Shown in pieces: positions 44,916 to 54,012 of a stretch of DNA of 64,000 bases. The translations under genes were made by a program, and so were the position numbers. How positions within the stretch are numbered: the stretch's first letter is position 1; each line of letters opens with the position of its first letter. This DNA comes from an uncultured Ruegeria sp. Its GTDB lineage: Bacteria; Pseudomonadota; Alphaproteobacteria; Rhodobacterales; Rhodobacteraceae. The notes beneath the pieces were generated by a model, which saw only the letters and a list, made by a program, of their open reading frames with translations, searched no databases and was not told the origin of the DNA. The stretch is taken from the NCBI RefSeq assembly GCF_947504215.1, contig NZ_CANNGO010000001.1, positions 744,001 through 808,000 of the forward strand, written 5' to 3'.

Positions 44916-45157
44916 CCACCCCTGAGGCGCTGCATCAGGTAAACTTCGCTGCCCTCGGGAATGGGTTCGGTCAGACCGCTGGCAATGACACGGCCGTCGA
45001 TTGCAACAGACACTCCGGCATCAATCGGGCCCTGCAATTGCGGATGGACCCGAACAAGTTCGCGCAACAATTCGCCTGTGGTCGCTGCCTTGACCTCAAC
45101 CACTTCCAGACCCCCGGTCAGAGACCGGAGGCCGGACCAAAGGTGAACCTCAACCAT
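44912..45157 (-). CDS. MoaD/ThiS family sulfur-carrier protein
   Basis: An 81-residue ubiquitin-like protein, MVEVHLWSGLRSL to YLMQRLRGG. The terminal Gly-Gly is the thiocarboxylate site of MoaD/ThiS proteins, and the internal GPIDAGVSVAIDGRV fits the fold. It overlaps the molybdenum hydroxylase large-subunit stop by 8 bases and so is the fourth gene of that operon. It could supply sulfur for molybdopterin or another sulfurated product. The longer upstream frame is a shadow of the large subunit. Confidence 0.85.
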   Translation of the reverse strand: MVEVHLWSGLRSLTGGLEVVEVKAATTGELLRELVRVHPQLQGPIDAGVSVAIDGRVIASGLTEPIPEGSEVYLMQRLRGG

Positions 45158-47405
45158 TGTCCTTAAGCGCCGCCAGAATACGGGGCGGTGACATTGGCAG
45201 TTGGCGCATTCTAACACCTGCCGCGTTGGACACCGCATTTGCGATGGCGGCCAGAGGTGGCACGATGCCGGTTTCGCCAACGCCGCGCACACCAAACGGG
45301 TGGCCGGGGTTGGGCACTTCGACAATCACCGTGTCGATCATTGGCAGGTCACTGGCCACAGGGATACGGTAGTCAAGGAAGATCGAGTTCTGCAGACGGC
45401 CATCGTCGCCGTAAATGTATTCCTCGTTCAGGGCCCAGCCGATACCCTGCGCGGCACCCCCTTGATACTGGCCTTCCACGTAAGTTGGATGGATCGCTTT
45501 GCCAGCGTCCTGAATGACAGTGTACCGCGTGATTGAGGTTTTGCCGGTTTCCGGATCCACCTCTGCGTCTACAATATGGGTGCCAAAGGAAACGCCTGCG
45601 CCTTCGGGCGTCGCTTCGAAATGGCCAGATATAGGGCCACCGGTTGACCCCATATCCGCCGTGATGTCCGCCAAAGGCATCGGGTCAAAATCGCCCGCGT
45701 TTGGACCGGAAGGCACTGCGCAACCATTTTCCCATTTCACCGCATCAACCGGGATGCCCCATTTGGCCGCCGCCCGTTCGCACAGCTTGTCGACCGCATG
45801 ATGCGCCGCTTTGATCGTCGCAAGACCGCTGGCATAGGTGACGCGAGATCCATGTGACACGTCGTTGTAACCAAGTGTGGCAGTGTCCGCGATGGTCACC
45901 CGGATGTTTTCATAGGGAATGCCCAGAACCTCGGCCGCCATCAGCGCCATCGACGCGCGCGAGCCGCCGATGTCGGGCGTACCCACCATCAACTGGGCTG
46001 AGCCGTCTTCGGACAAGGCAAGCGACACCGACGTCTCTCCGCCATGATTGAACCAGAAACCGCAGGAGACCCCGCGCCCCTGCCCCGGTTTCAACGGGGC
46101 CGCGTAATGCGGGTGCGCCTTGGCGGCCTCCAGCGTTTCGACCAGACCGATGCGTTCGTAGCGTGGGCCATAGCTGGCTTTGGTGCCTTCATAAGCCGCG
46201 TTTTTCAGGCGTACATCGATTGGATCAAGGCTCAGTTGATTGCACAACTCGTCAATGACGGATTCGACGGCAAAGGCCCCCATCGGCGCGCCCGGCGCAC
46301 GATAGGCGGCCTGTTTCGGACGGTTGGCCATCACGTCATACCCAACTTGATGCACATTGGTCAGGTTGTAGGGCGCAAAACCGCACATTGCGGTCATGTC
46401 CCCCGGCGCACCGGGGAACGCCCCGCCTTGCAGACGGAAGATGCCCTGCGCACCGGTAATGGTGCCGTCTTTCTTCATCCCGATCTTGATGTCCATCGAC
46501 GCCGATGAGGTCGGGCCAGTTGCACGGAACACCTCGGACCGAGTCATCACCACTTTGACCGGGCGGTTGGCCTTGCGACTCAGCGCCAGTGCGACCGGTT
46601 CAATAAAGACGGTGGTCTTGCCACCAAAACCGCCGCCAATTTCGGACGCTGTCACGCGCAATTGCGAGGTTTCGATCCCCAGCAATGCTGCACAGGTTTT
46701 TTGCGCGATCCAATGGCCTTGCGTAGTGCACCAAAGCTCACCCTTGCCGTCATTGCCCAGCATGCCCAGGCAGGCATGCGGTTCGATATAGCCCTGATGG
46801 GTCGCTTCGGTGACAAAGCTATCTTCGATGACCAGATCAGCCTCGGCAAAGCCAGCTTCGATGTCTCCATGGCCACTTTCGTGATAGCGTACGACGTTCG
46901 GGTGCATCCCTTCCGGCACGGAATAATCCGCAGCACCTTCGCGGATCACCGGTGCGTCCGGTGCCATCGCTTTATCGACATCAGTGACATGTGGCAGCAC
47001 TTCGTATTCAACCTCGATCAACTTCAGCGCATCGCGCGCCGCAAGTGCCGAGGTAGCCGCCACAGCCGCCACCGCATGGCCGTCATACAGCGCCTTATCG
47101 CCTGCCATGACATTTTCAAGGACGTTCCAGAATTCGCCTTCCAGACCTGGCTTGAATGGCACATCGGCAAAATCCGCACGCGTTACAACGGCTTTGACAT
47201 CCTTATGCGCGTCAGCTTTGGACGTATCGATTTTGATGATCCGCGCGTGGGCGTGGGGCGAGCGCAAGATCGCGCCATGCAGCATGCCCGGTGCGGAAGT
47301 GTCGGCACCAAACTTGGCTCGGCCCGTAACCTTATCCAACCCGTCCGGACGATCCGGTCGCGTGCCCACAAAGCTGAATTCTGATTTGCGATCGTCGAGT
47401 GCCAT
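45150..47405 (-). CDS. Molybdenum hydroxylase large subunit (xanthine dehydrogenase/aldehyde oxidase family)
   Basis: A 751-residue molybdopterin-binding subunit. It shows the N-terminal GRAKFGADTSAPGMLHGAIL block, EIGGGFGGKT, AYRAPGAPMGAFAVES, and the C-terminal catalytic-Glu motif GVGETGIVPP. It carries out hydroxylation of a heterocycle, aldehyde or similar with water as oxygen source. The CO-dehydrogenase motif AYRCSFR is absent, so it is not form-I CODH. Substrate is unknown. Its start overlaps the [2Fe-2S] subunit stop by one base. Confidence 0.93.
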   Translation of the reverse strand: MALDDRKSEFSFVGTRPDRPDGLDKVTGRAKFGADTSAPGMLHGAILRSPHAHARIIKIDTSKADAHKDVKAVVTRADFADVPFKPGLEGEFWNVLENVMAGDKALYDGHAVAAVAATSALAARDALKLIEVEYEVLPHVTDVDKAMAPDAPVIREGAADYSVPEGMHPNVVRYHESGHGDIEAGFAEADLVIEDSFVTEATHQGYIEPHACLGMLGNDGKGELWCTTQGHWIAQKTCAALLGIETSQLRVTASEIGGGFGGKTTVFIEPVALALSRKANRPVKVVMTRSEVFRATGPTSSASMDIKIGMKKDGTITGAQGIFRLQGGAFPGAPGDMTAMCGFAPYNLTNVHQVGYDVMANRPKQAAYRAPGAPMGAFAVESVIDELCNQLSLDPIDVRLKNAAYEGTKASYGPRYERIGLVETLEAAKAHPHYAAPLKPGQGRGVSCGFWFNHGGETSVSLALSEDGSAQLMVGTPDIGGSRASMALMAAEVLGIPYENIRVTIADTATLGYNDVSHGSRVTYASGLATIKAAHHAVDKLCERAAAKWGIPVDAVKWENGCAVPSGPNAGDFDPMPLADITADMGSTGGPISGHFEATPEGAGVSFGTHIVDAEVDPETGKTSITRYTVIQDAGKAIHPTYVEGQYQGGAAQGIGWALNEEYIYGDDGRLQNSIFLDYRIPVASDLPMIDTVIVEVPNPGHPFGVRGVGETGIVPPLAAIANAVSNAAGVRMRQLPMSPPRILAALKDNG

Positions 47406-47884
47406 TACGAAGCCTCCCGCAGGTCAGCCGCCGTATCCATTACGGCGCGAATGATCTTGTCATATCCGGTACAGCGACAAAGGTTTCCTGCCAGCCAATA
47501 CCGCGTCTCTTCCTCGGTGGGATTGGGGTTCTTTTCCAGCAGCGACTTGGCAGCAACCAGAATGCCCGGAGTGCAGATGCCGCATTGCAGGGCAGCATAT
47601 TCGATGAACTTCTTCTGTAGCGGATGCAGAATGTCACCTTCGGCTATGCCTTCAACGGTTTCAACCTGTTTGCCGTCTGCTTCAACGCCCAGCATCAGGC
47701 AGGAACACACCAGACGACCGTCAACGGTGACCGAACACGCTCCGCAATCGCCGGTTCCACAGCCTTCTTTGGCGCCGGTCAGGTTCAATTTGTCGCGCAG
47801 ACAATCCAGCAGAGTCTCGCGCGGATCGCAGAGGTATTCTACCGTGTCTCCGTTCACGGTGGTGGATACGTGAAACTTGCTCAT
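47405..47884 (-). CDS. Molybdenum hydroxylase small subunit, two [2Fe-2S] clusters
   Basis: A 159-residue iron-sulfur subunit. The plant-type cluster ligands are in CGTGDCGACSVTVDGRLVC, and the alpha-helical second cluster in QCGICTPG and NLCRCTGYDKIIRA. It passes electrons from the Mo site to the FAD subunit. It overlaps the FAD subunit gene by 4 bases and the large subunit by 1, so the order is FAD-FeS-Mo. Confidence 0.95.
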   Translation of the reverse strand: MSKFHVSTTVNGDTVEYLCDPRETLLDCLRDKLNLTGAKEGCGTGDCGACSVTVDGRLVCSCLMLGVEADGKQVETVEGIAEGDILHPLQKKFIEYAALQCGICTPGILVAAKSLLEKNPNPTEEETRYWLAGNLCRCTGYDKIIRAVMDTAADLREAS

Positions 47885-48747
47885 ACGTTTTCTCCCTTTG
47901 CGCGGGCATAAGCGATTTTTGCAGCGCGCTTGGCCAGAACGCCGGCAACTTCGGTACGGAATGCGATTGTGCCGCGCTTGTCATCGATCGGGTTACAGGC
48001 GGCAGACGCGGCCGTGGCCAGCGCGTCCAAAGCATCTTCATCCAGTGTCGTGCCGATGATAGCCTTGGCGCAATCCTCGACCAGCAAAATAGTCGGTGCG
48101 ACGGCGCCCAATGATACGCGCGCCTCGGTGATGGTATCGCCGTCCAGACGCAGGTTCACACCCACACCGACAACGGCAATGTCCATTTCCGTGCGCGGAA
48201 TGAACCGCAGATACGCGTCACCGCCATTGTCGCCACGAGCAGGAATATGCACAGCAGAAACCACCTCTCCCTTGGTAAGCGAGGTCTTGCCAGGCCCGGT
48301 CGGAATATCAGCGACCGGAACGACGCGATCTCCATCGGGTCCGGTCACCGTAACAGTGACACCCGCCGCGACCATCGCCGGTACGGAATCGGCCGCCGGA
48401 GACCCGTTGCACAGATTGCCCGTCAGCGTCGCCCGCCCCTGCACCTGGGTCGAGCCGATCAGATCCATCGCCTCGACCACGCCTGGCCAGTCTTTGCCAA
48501 GTTCGGCATGCTCGCTCATCTCGGCGCCGGTGGCAGCGACGCCCAACGTCCAGCTGCCATCAGCATTGCGGGTAATGTCGTGTACACCGTTGATTTTCTT
48601 AATGTCGATCAGCGTATCAGGCGCCACCAATTCCGAGCGCAGTTGCACCAAAACATCGGTGCCGCCAGCCAGAAACCGTGTGATGCCCGTCGCATTTGCG
48701 GCCAGAGCCGAGGCTTCGGCAAAGCTGGCAGGGCTGTGATAATCCAT
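47881..48747 (-). CDS. Molybdenum hydroxylase medium subunit, FAD-binding
   Basis: A 288-residue FAD subunit of the CoxM type, starting MDYHSPASFAEASALAAN. FAD-binding loops are FLAGGTDVLVQLRS and IGSTQVQGRATLTGNLCNGSPAADS. ATG 48747 begins the conserved region; eleven upstream codons are open but lack family similarity. Some 128 bases with no gene separate it from the dehalogenase stop at 48876; no terminator was seen, so read-through from the dehalogenase gene is possible. Confidence 0.93.
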   Translation of the reverse strand: MDYHSPASFAEASALAANATGITRFLAGGTDVLVQLRSELVAPDTLIDIKKINGVHDITRNADGSWTLGVAATGAEMSEHAELGKDWPGVVEAMDLIGSTQVQGRATLTGNLCNGSPAADSVPAMVAAGVTVTVTGPDGDRVVPVADIPTGPGKTSLTKGEVVSAVHIPARGDNGGDAYLRFIPRTEMDIAVVGVGVNLRLDGDTITEARVSLGAVAPTILLVEDCAKAIIGTTLDEDALDALATAASAACNPIDDKRGTIAFRTEVAGVLAKRAAKIAYARAKGENV

Positions 48748-48875
48748 GAAAATACCTCGCACCTGTTGATCAGGATTCACTGGGGTTCGCAGGGGACGTT
48801 AGTGCAGCAACCTTGCCGCGTCCATGGCTGGGGCGACCTATTTTTTTATCGATGAATGTCGTTTCCTGACTACGG

Positions 48876-51800
48876 CTAAAGATCGATTTCCACAATTCCA
48901 TCCGGTTCCGCAGCGCGACTCTGGCACAAGATCATCGCGCCTTCGCGTTGCTTTTTGGACAGAACGAAATCGCGGTGATCAACCGCGCCCGAAATCACGC
49001 CACATTTACAGACACCGCAAATCCCATCCGAGCATTTTACATCTATGTGAATGCCAGCCTCATTCAGCACCTGGGCCGCATCTTTGTCAGCGGGCACCGA
49101 CACTTCCCGGCCCGAGTTGGTCAGCCTCAGGGTAAACGGGTGATTTTCGTATCCCGGTTGTTCGGGAACCGAGAAATACTCCAGATGCCGCGCCTCTTCC
49201 GGAAATCCCTGTGCCTCGGCTGCCTGAATCACGCCGTCCATGTAGCGATCTGGACCGCAGGTATAGACGTGCCACCCGTCCTGGTAGCCCACCAAAATCG
49301 CCCGCAGATCGGCGCGGGTTCCTTCATCAGAGAAGTGATAGTGTACACGATCTGCCCACCGGGCCATCGCCAGATCTTGCAGATACGCTGCCGCAGAACG
49401 GGTGCTCGCAGAATAGTGCAGCTCAAAATCCTTGCCCAGCGTGTGCAAGCGGTGGGCAAAAGCAATCATCGGTGTGATGCCGATCCCGCCGCCCATCAGA
49501 AAGGTCTTGGTCGCCGCTTCCTCAAGCTCAAAATGATTGATGGGTTTTGAGATGAAGACCTTGCGGCCTTCGCTAAAAATCCGGTGCAGCAGGGCCGATC
49601 CACCACGCCCTTCATCCTCGCGCAGCACACCGATCTGGTAGGACATCCGCTCCGACGGATCCCCGGACATGGAGTACTGGCGCAGAAATTCGGGCGCTAC
49701 GAGCACATCCAGATGCGCCCCGGCACTCCATTCAGGCAGCGGTGTACCGTCCATGGTTGAGAACTCGTACTTCGAAACATCTGCCGTCATCTTGTCAACT
49801 TTTGACAGCTTGACCCGCATCACCGGGGCATCCCCGGAAATCTGATAGCGGTGTACAACAGACATATCACCTGCGGCCTTGCGGGCCTTGTAGTCATCGG
49901 CAGAAACCATCGCCTCATAGGCGGCAATCCCGGCCTCGCGGTCCATCGCGAATGGATAGGGCCACGGGTGCGGGGCCAGATAGGCCGGATACACAGCAAG
50001 CGTCTGGTCCTCGTATTTCAGGTCCAGGTCTCTTTGCAGATCGCGCCGATTCAAAGGGTGAACCGAGGGACGATAGGCCCCGTCCGACTGCAACTCGATA
50101 TCCCACCACCACTTCTTGGTGTCGTTCAAGCCACCATTTCCCACGGCATCGTCCAGTTTAGCCAAGGCCGGCGCGGCTTGGGGGATATTCATCGCGGCCC
50201 ACCGGAACGGGCGTTCCTTGAAGATACCTTCCAGATTCCACGGGCAGGTTTTCATGCACCGCCCGCACATTGATCCTCCGGGCGTGGTGATCCGATAGGT
50301 GGCGCATTTCTGGCTGTCGGACTTCCAGATTTCATAGCCGTTGAACATCAGCTTCGGACCGGCCGTGATCGCCCCAGAAGGGCATTCCCGCGCGCATTTA
50401 TTGCAGCTTTCGCAGAAGGTCTGCAGACCAAAATCGATGGGTTTGTCATGCCCAATCGGCATGTCGGTCGTCACTACACCTGATTTCAGGCGCGGCCCCA
50501 GATAAGGGTTGAGAATAACCTCACCGATCCGGCTGACCTCACCCAACCCGGACAACAGCAACAACGGAGGCTGCAAGACCTCGCCATCCATCACCGTATG
50601 CGCCTTGGCTTTGTAGCCGAGGTTCCGGATCTGCTGTGCGATCACGCCGCCCAACAGAGAAAACCTCAGATACGCGCGCATGGATTGCGCGACGCTGATC
50701 CAGTCATCCCCGCTGGCGCCTTCCATCGTCTCATAGCCCTGATCGATGATCATGCTGACGGCCTGGTCATGGGGCGGAACGATTTCTTCCCCAGTGGCGT
50801 CATGGGAATACCAGGTCCATTCCGGGCAGCGGCTAAGACCCACGGCATCGACACCCAGAAAATAGCTTGCCGCTTTGATATTCGCAGCGTTGTGTTCAGC
50901 GTCGGTGGGTTTTTGACCCTCGGCGCTGTCGCCATCCTGCAACAAGACAAACGCCCCCAAAGCGCGGCGTTGCGCAAAACTGGGCGCGGATTTCCGGACA
51001 TAATGACCGCCTTTGGCCGCATCCTGCAGAGGTTTGCCCATATCGCCGAACTGCGCGCGGGCGAACATGTCGGCCCGCTTGGGGACACGGGCAACATTCT
51101 GTTCGTCGATATAGGTGGTCGGATCGTCCACACGCTTAAGCTTTTCGAAGGGATGCGCGCCATCGGCATAGCGCCGCTTGGCATATGCGTCTCGGTTCAA
51201 TGCGTTCTTGGCAAACCCGGCGCCCAGCCACCAGGCCGGTCCTTGCGTGCGAAACCACGGCTGCTGCGACATCGGCTGCAGGGGCTGGTCATGCGCGATC
51301 TCCATCTCGGTGGTGACTGCGGCCAGACCGAACCGTTTCCCCAACCAAGGCACAACAACCTCACCATCTTCGACCGAGGCCAACCCGGCCGCCACCGCAA
51401 GCTTTCCCAGATCGACCTCAGCAGACATGGCGGTATGTGCCCGCGCATCAAAACCCAGCAAGCGGATGTAATTGGCGATCACAACCGCATTTTCAGTGGC
51501 CAACAAACAGCTGCGATGATCCTGCGCGTCCATGATCCAATCCGCGCCTGGTTCGTCCGGTTCCGGGTCGCGGTTGTGCTCGTACAAAAAGACGATGGCA
51601 TGACGGTGGCTATCGATCGGCCCCGGCGTCGCCTCCATGCTGTCCTTCAGGTCGGCCATTATGACGTCGATGCCTGACGCCAGTGTCTTGGTTTGCCGCG
51701 TGCGCAAGGCATGGGCCAGCCGGTTGATATCCGGGTTGTGGCGAGGCTCATCCAGCAAAGCCGCGGGTGGCAGTGGACCGCACCCCATCATCGAAGCATC

Positions 51801-52088
51801 ATTGAAATACCCAAATGCTTTCAGATGATTGGCCCGCGCCTGCGGGTCAACCGGGATGTCTGCCATAGACGGATTGATCAACCCATTCCGGATCGCGTCC
51901 ATCATGGCCTGAAACTCACCCATCGCGTTGACGATATTGTCGGGTTGATTGGGCCGATGAAAACTGAGCAGCGGCATCGGTTGAACGCCGGACAGGTCGG
52001 GCAATTGGTCTTGCCGCGCCAACCGCTCCAGCGGGTAGGACCCCATATGCACGGGTCGGTCTTTGTCCGAGTAAAAGCGGATCCCCAT
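48876..52088 (-). CDS. Self-sufficient reductive dehalogenase: cobalamin/4Fe-4S domain fused to FAD/2Fe-2S reductase
   Basis: A 1070-residue fusion starting MGIRFYSDKDR (AGGAGGCGCACG precedes ATG 52088). Residues about 40-620 form a reductive dehalogenase: a first B12-type half (IANYIRLLGFDARAHT, residues 204-219), its near repeat (IAQQIRNLGYKAKAHT, 483-498) with NPYLGPRLKSGVVTTDMPIGHDKPID, then two [4Fe-4S] clusters (Cys559, 562, 565, 569 in CESCNKCARECP; Cys595, 608, 611, 615). Residues about 750-1070 are a phthalate-dioxygenase-reductase type module: RQYS flavin motif (803-806), GGGIGITPM pyridine-nucleotide loop (866-874) and plant-type [2Fe-2S] (Cys1019, 1024, 1027, 1055). No Tat signal or RdhB anchor gene is present, so it is cytosolic and takes electrons from NAD(P)H, like BhbA and the NpRdhA group. 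The halogenated substrate is unknown. Confidence 0.9.
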   Translation of the reverse strand: MGIRFYSDKDRPVHMGSYPLERLARQDQLPDLSGVQPMPLLSFHRPNQPDNIVNAMGEFQAMMDAIRNGLINPSMADIPVDPQARANHLKAFGYFNDASMMGCGPLPPAALLDEPRHNPDINRLAHALRTRQTKTLASGIDVIMADLKDSMEATPGPIDSHRHAIVFLYEHNRDPEPDEPGADWIMDAQDHRSCLLATENAVVIANYIRLLGFDARAHTAMSAEVDLGKLAVAAGLASVEDGEVVVPWLGKRFGLAAVTTEMEIAHDQPLQPMSQQPWFRTQGPAWWLGAGFAKNALNRDAYAKRRYADGAHPFEKLKRVDDPTTYIDEQNVARVPKRADMFARAQFGDMGKPLQDAAKGGHYVRKSAPSFAQRRALGAFVLLQDGDSAEGQKPTDAEHNAANIKAASYFLGVDAVGLSRCPEWTWYSHDATGEEIVPPHDQAVSMIIDQGYETMEGASGDDWISVAQSMRAYLRFSLLGGVIAQQIRNLGYKAKAHTVMDGEVLQPPLLLLSGLGEVSRIGEVILNPYLGPRLKSGVVTTDMPIGHDKPIDFGLQTFCESCNKCARECPSGAITAGPKLMFNGYEIWKSDSQKCATYRITTPGGSMCGRCMKTCPWNLEGIFKERPFRWAAMNIPQAAPALAKLDDAVGNGGLNDTKKWWWDIELQSDGAYRPSVHPLNRRDLQRDLDLKYEDQTLAVYPAYLAPHPWPYPFAMDREAGIAAYEAMVSADDYKARKAAGDMSVVHRYQISGDAPVMRVKLSKVDKMTADVSKYEFSTMDGTPLPEWSAGAHLDVLVAPEFLRQYSMSGDPSERMSYQIGVLREDEGRGGSALLHRIFSEGRKVFISKPINHFELEEAATKTFLMGGGIGITPMIAFAHRLHTLGKDFELHYSASTRSAAAYLQDLAMARWADRVHYHFSDEGTRADLRAILVGYQDGWHVYTCGPDRYMDGVIQAAEAQGFPEEARHLEYFSVPEQPGYENHPFTLRLTNSGREVSVPADKDAAQVLNEAGIHIDVKCSDGICGVCKCGVISGAVDHRDFVLSKKQREGAMILCQSRAAEPDGIVEIDL

Positions 52089-52140
52089 CGTGCGCCTCCT
52101 GTTCTTTAAGATCACCTACCCCGCCATGGACAGCAAATCC

Positions 52141-52150
52141 ATTCATGAAT
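52141..52150. promoter_or_regulatory. Palindrome between the dehalogenase and LysR genes
   Basis: ATTCATGAAT is a perfect 10-base palindrome in the 75-base divergent gap, next to the LysR start. A LysR site (T-N11-A) could lie here. The gap is too short for a cobalamin riboswitch. Confidence 0.4.
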
Positions 52151-52163
52151 AATCATAGACGAT

Positions 52164-53060
52164 ATGAACAAAACTGATTTCACCGACTTGGACGGAAAAG
52201 TCCTGCGCACATTTCTGACAATCCTCGAAGAAAGTTCCGTCTCCAAGGCGGCTGACAGGTTGGGAGTGACACAATCCGCGATCAGCCACACGCTTGGAAA
52301 ACTCCGGCAGGTTCTAGGTGATCCACTGTTTGTCCGGTCGGGTCAGGAATTAACTCCGACCGAGCGTGCGCTGTCGTTAAAGGATCCAGTTCAAAGCGTT
52401 CTGGACGGAATGCGGGCCCTGACGCAAGAGCGCCCTTTTGACCCGCTGGCAGAAGAGATTGCCATTAGAATCGCGACCAATGATATGCCACGAGAGCTGA
52501 TCTTTCCCGAGTTGCTGCGGGTCAACCGTGCACAAGGGATGCAGTTGCGACTGGAGTTCATGCCTTCTGGTGTCCCGGACCCCGATCTGCTGCGCAGTGA
52601 TCGTTGCCAGTTGATGCTGACGCCCTTGCCGCCGGATGGACCTGACATCCTGCAAAAGCGATTGCTTACCAGCCCGCTGATGGTGTTCTACGATAGCGCC
52701 AAGCGGGTGCCGCCGGACAGCTGGCAGTCTTACTGTCAATGCGACCATGTCGAAGTTCAGTTTCCGGACGGGCGTAACGCACGTGCTGTGATGCGCGGTG
52801 TGGATCAAAGCCAGATCCGAGCGCCAATTGTCACCCTGCCTCATTTCAATGCGATACCGTCCTTCGTGAAAAACAGCACGCTGATTTCGACCGACACCGC
52901 ACTGATGAAGAAAGGCCCGCTCGCGTCGCTGGATGCTGCGCCGCTGCCGTTTGAATGCGATCCGGTTTCGATTTACATGATCTGGCATCAGCGCTCGGCC
53001 AACGACCCGGCGCATCGGTGGCTGCGCGCGCAGATCGAAGATATCATTGCAACCCTTTAG
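52164..53060 (+). CDS. LysR family transcriptional regulator, divergent from the dehalogenase
   Basis: A 298-residue LysR protein: helix-turn-helix with TILEESSVSKAADRLGVTQSAISHTLGKLRQVLGDPLFVRSGQELTPTERA, then an effector domain. It resembles the NodD/LinR-like group that senses aromatic compounds. It is transcribed away from the dehalogenase gene and is very likely its regulator, which would tie induction to a (halo)aromatic ligand. The effector is not deducible. It ends overlapping by 4 bases with the convergent LysR gene. Confidence 0.92.
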   Translation: MNKTDFTDLDGKVLRTFLTILEESSVSKAADRLGVTQSAISHTLGKLRQVLGDPLFVRSGQELTPTERALSLKDPVQSVLDGMRALTQERPFDPLAEEIAIRIATNDMPRELIFPELLRVNRAQGMQLRLEFMPSGVPDPDLLRSDRCQLMLTPLPPDGPDILQKRLLTSPLMVFYDSAKRVPPDSWQSYCQCDHVEVQFPDGRNARAVMRGVDQSQIRAPIVTLPHFNAIPSFVKNSTLISTDTALMKKGPLASLDAAPLPFECDPVSIYMIWHQRSANDPAHRWLRAQIEDIIATL

Positions 53061-53905
53061 ACTTGCGAGATCAACCAATCTCGCATCTTGGCCACCAAAT
53101 CGGGTTGGCGCGGCTTTTGAGGCGTTACGACGTAGAAACTGAGGTCATCGACCAATACTTGATCAAGCGGGCAGACCAACCGTCCCAACGCAATCTCGGA
53201 CGCCACAAGGGCCGCATTTGCAAGCGCAAGACCCTGACCCGATACAGCTGCATCAATCGCAAGGCTGGTTTGACTGAAATTCATCATCCGTGGTTTGCCC
53301 TGCAGCCCTGCACGTTCAAGAAACAGCGGCCAGAGACCGTGAGAATCGCTGAGCAGCACCTGCCGGGTCAGATCGGAGGCATTTGTCACTCGTTGCGCCA
53401 ATTCTGGGGAACAGACGACCATAAACTCGGTGGAAAAAAGTGGCACTGCTTGCAATTCTTTGCCCAACGGTTTGCGGCTTTGACGGACAGCAATATCAAC
53501 ACCATCCCTGTTGAAATCGGCAAGTTTCTCACGCGCATCAACCTGAACCTGAATATCAGGGTGCCGTGCTGTGAAATCATTCAGCCGCGGCACCAACCAC
53601 TTGGACGCAAAGCTGGGCGTAACCGATATTGTTACCTGCCCATAGGGTGAAAATTCATCAACCGCGCCTTCGATCAATCGAAAGGCACGACGCAAGGGCG
53701 AGTGAAAACGCCGCCCGGCCTCGGTCAAGTTCAACCCACGTGGCAGGCGGTCGAACAGCTGCTCGCCCAGCCGCGCTTCAAGTCCGCGCACCTGTTGTGC
53801 AACCGCCCCTTGGGTAACGCCAAGCTCTTCTGCGGCAAGGCGAAAGTTCAGATGTCGGGCCGAAGCTTCGAACGCGCGCAGGGCATTGAGTGGTGGAAGG
53901 GCTTG
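53057..53905 (-). CDS. LysR family transcriptional regulator (GcvA-like)
   Basis: A 282-residue regulator: MQALPPLNALRAFEASARHLNFRLAAEELGVTQGAVAQQVRGLE is the GcvA-type helix-turn-helix. ATG 53905 matches the family's usual first residues; the longer frame reads into an operator-like repeat. It is divergent from the SDR gene at 54013, its probable target. Effector unknown. Confidence 0.9.
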   Translation of the reverse strand, partial: QALPPLNALRAFEASARHLNFRLAAEELGVTQGAVAQQVRGLEARLGEQLFDRLPRGLNLTEAGRRFHSPLRRAFRLIEGAVDEFSPYGQVTISVTPSFASKWLVPRLNDFTARHPDIQVQVDAREKLADFNRDGVDIAVRQSRKPLGKELQAVPLFSTEFMVVCSPELAQRVTNASDLTRQVLLSDSHGLWPLFLERAGLQGKPRMMNFSQTSLAIDAAVSGQGLALANAALVASEIALGRLVCPLDQVLVDDLSFYVVTPQKPRQPDLVAKMRDWLISQV

Positions 53906-53917
53906 CATGGTACCACA

Positions 53918-53934
53918 CTGTAGATTTTCTACAG
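53918..53934. promoter_or_regulatory. Operator candidate for the divergent LysR/SDR pair
   Basis: CTGTAGA-TTT-TCTACAG, a perfect 7-bp inverted repeat with a 3-base spacer, lies 13 bases in front of the LysR start and 78 before the SDR start. Its position suits autoregulation. Confidence 0.55.
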
Positions 53935-54012
53935 CATTAGGGCAGAAGAACTGATTGGTCAAATCTGTCCACAAGGCCCATGCTGCAGCCAGACAAGAAA
54001 TGGAGCGAAATG

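Noticed and set aside
45150..48747. Form-I carbon monoxide dehydrogenase
   Set aside because: The subunits resemble CoxMSL, but the large subunit has AYRAPGAP in place of the AYRCSFR active-site loop.
50598..51677. 359-codon plus-strand frame within the dehalogenase
   Set aside because: Composition is unnatural and it lies entirely opposite a well-supported gene.
52089..52163. Cobalamin riboswitch in front of the B12-dependent dehalogenase
   Set aside because: Only 75 bases lie between the two divergent starts; no B12-box sequence is seen.
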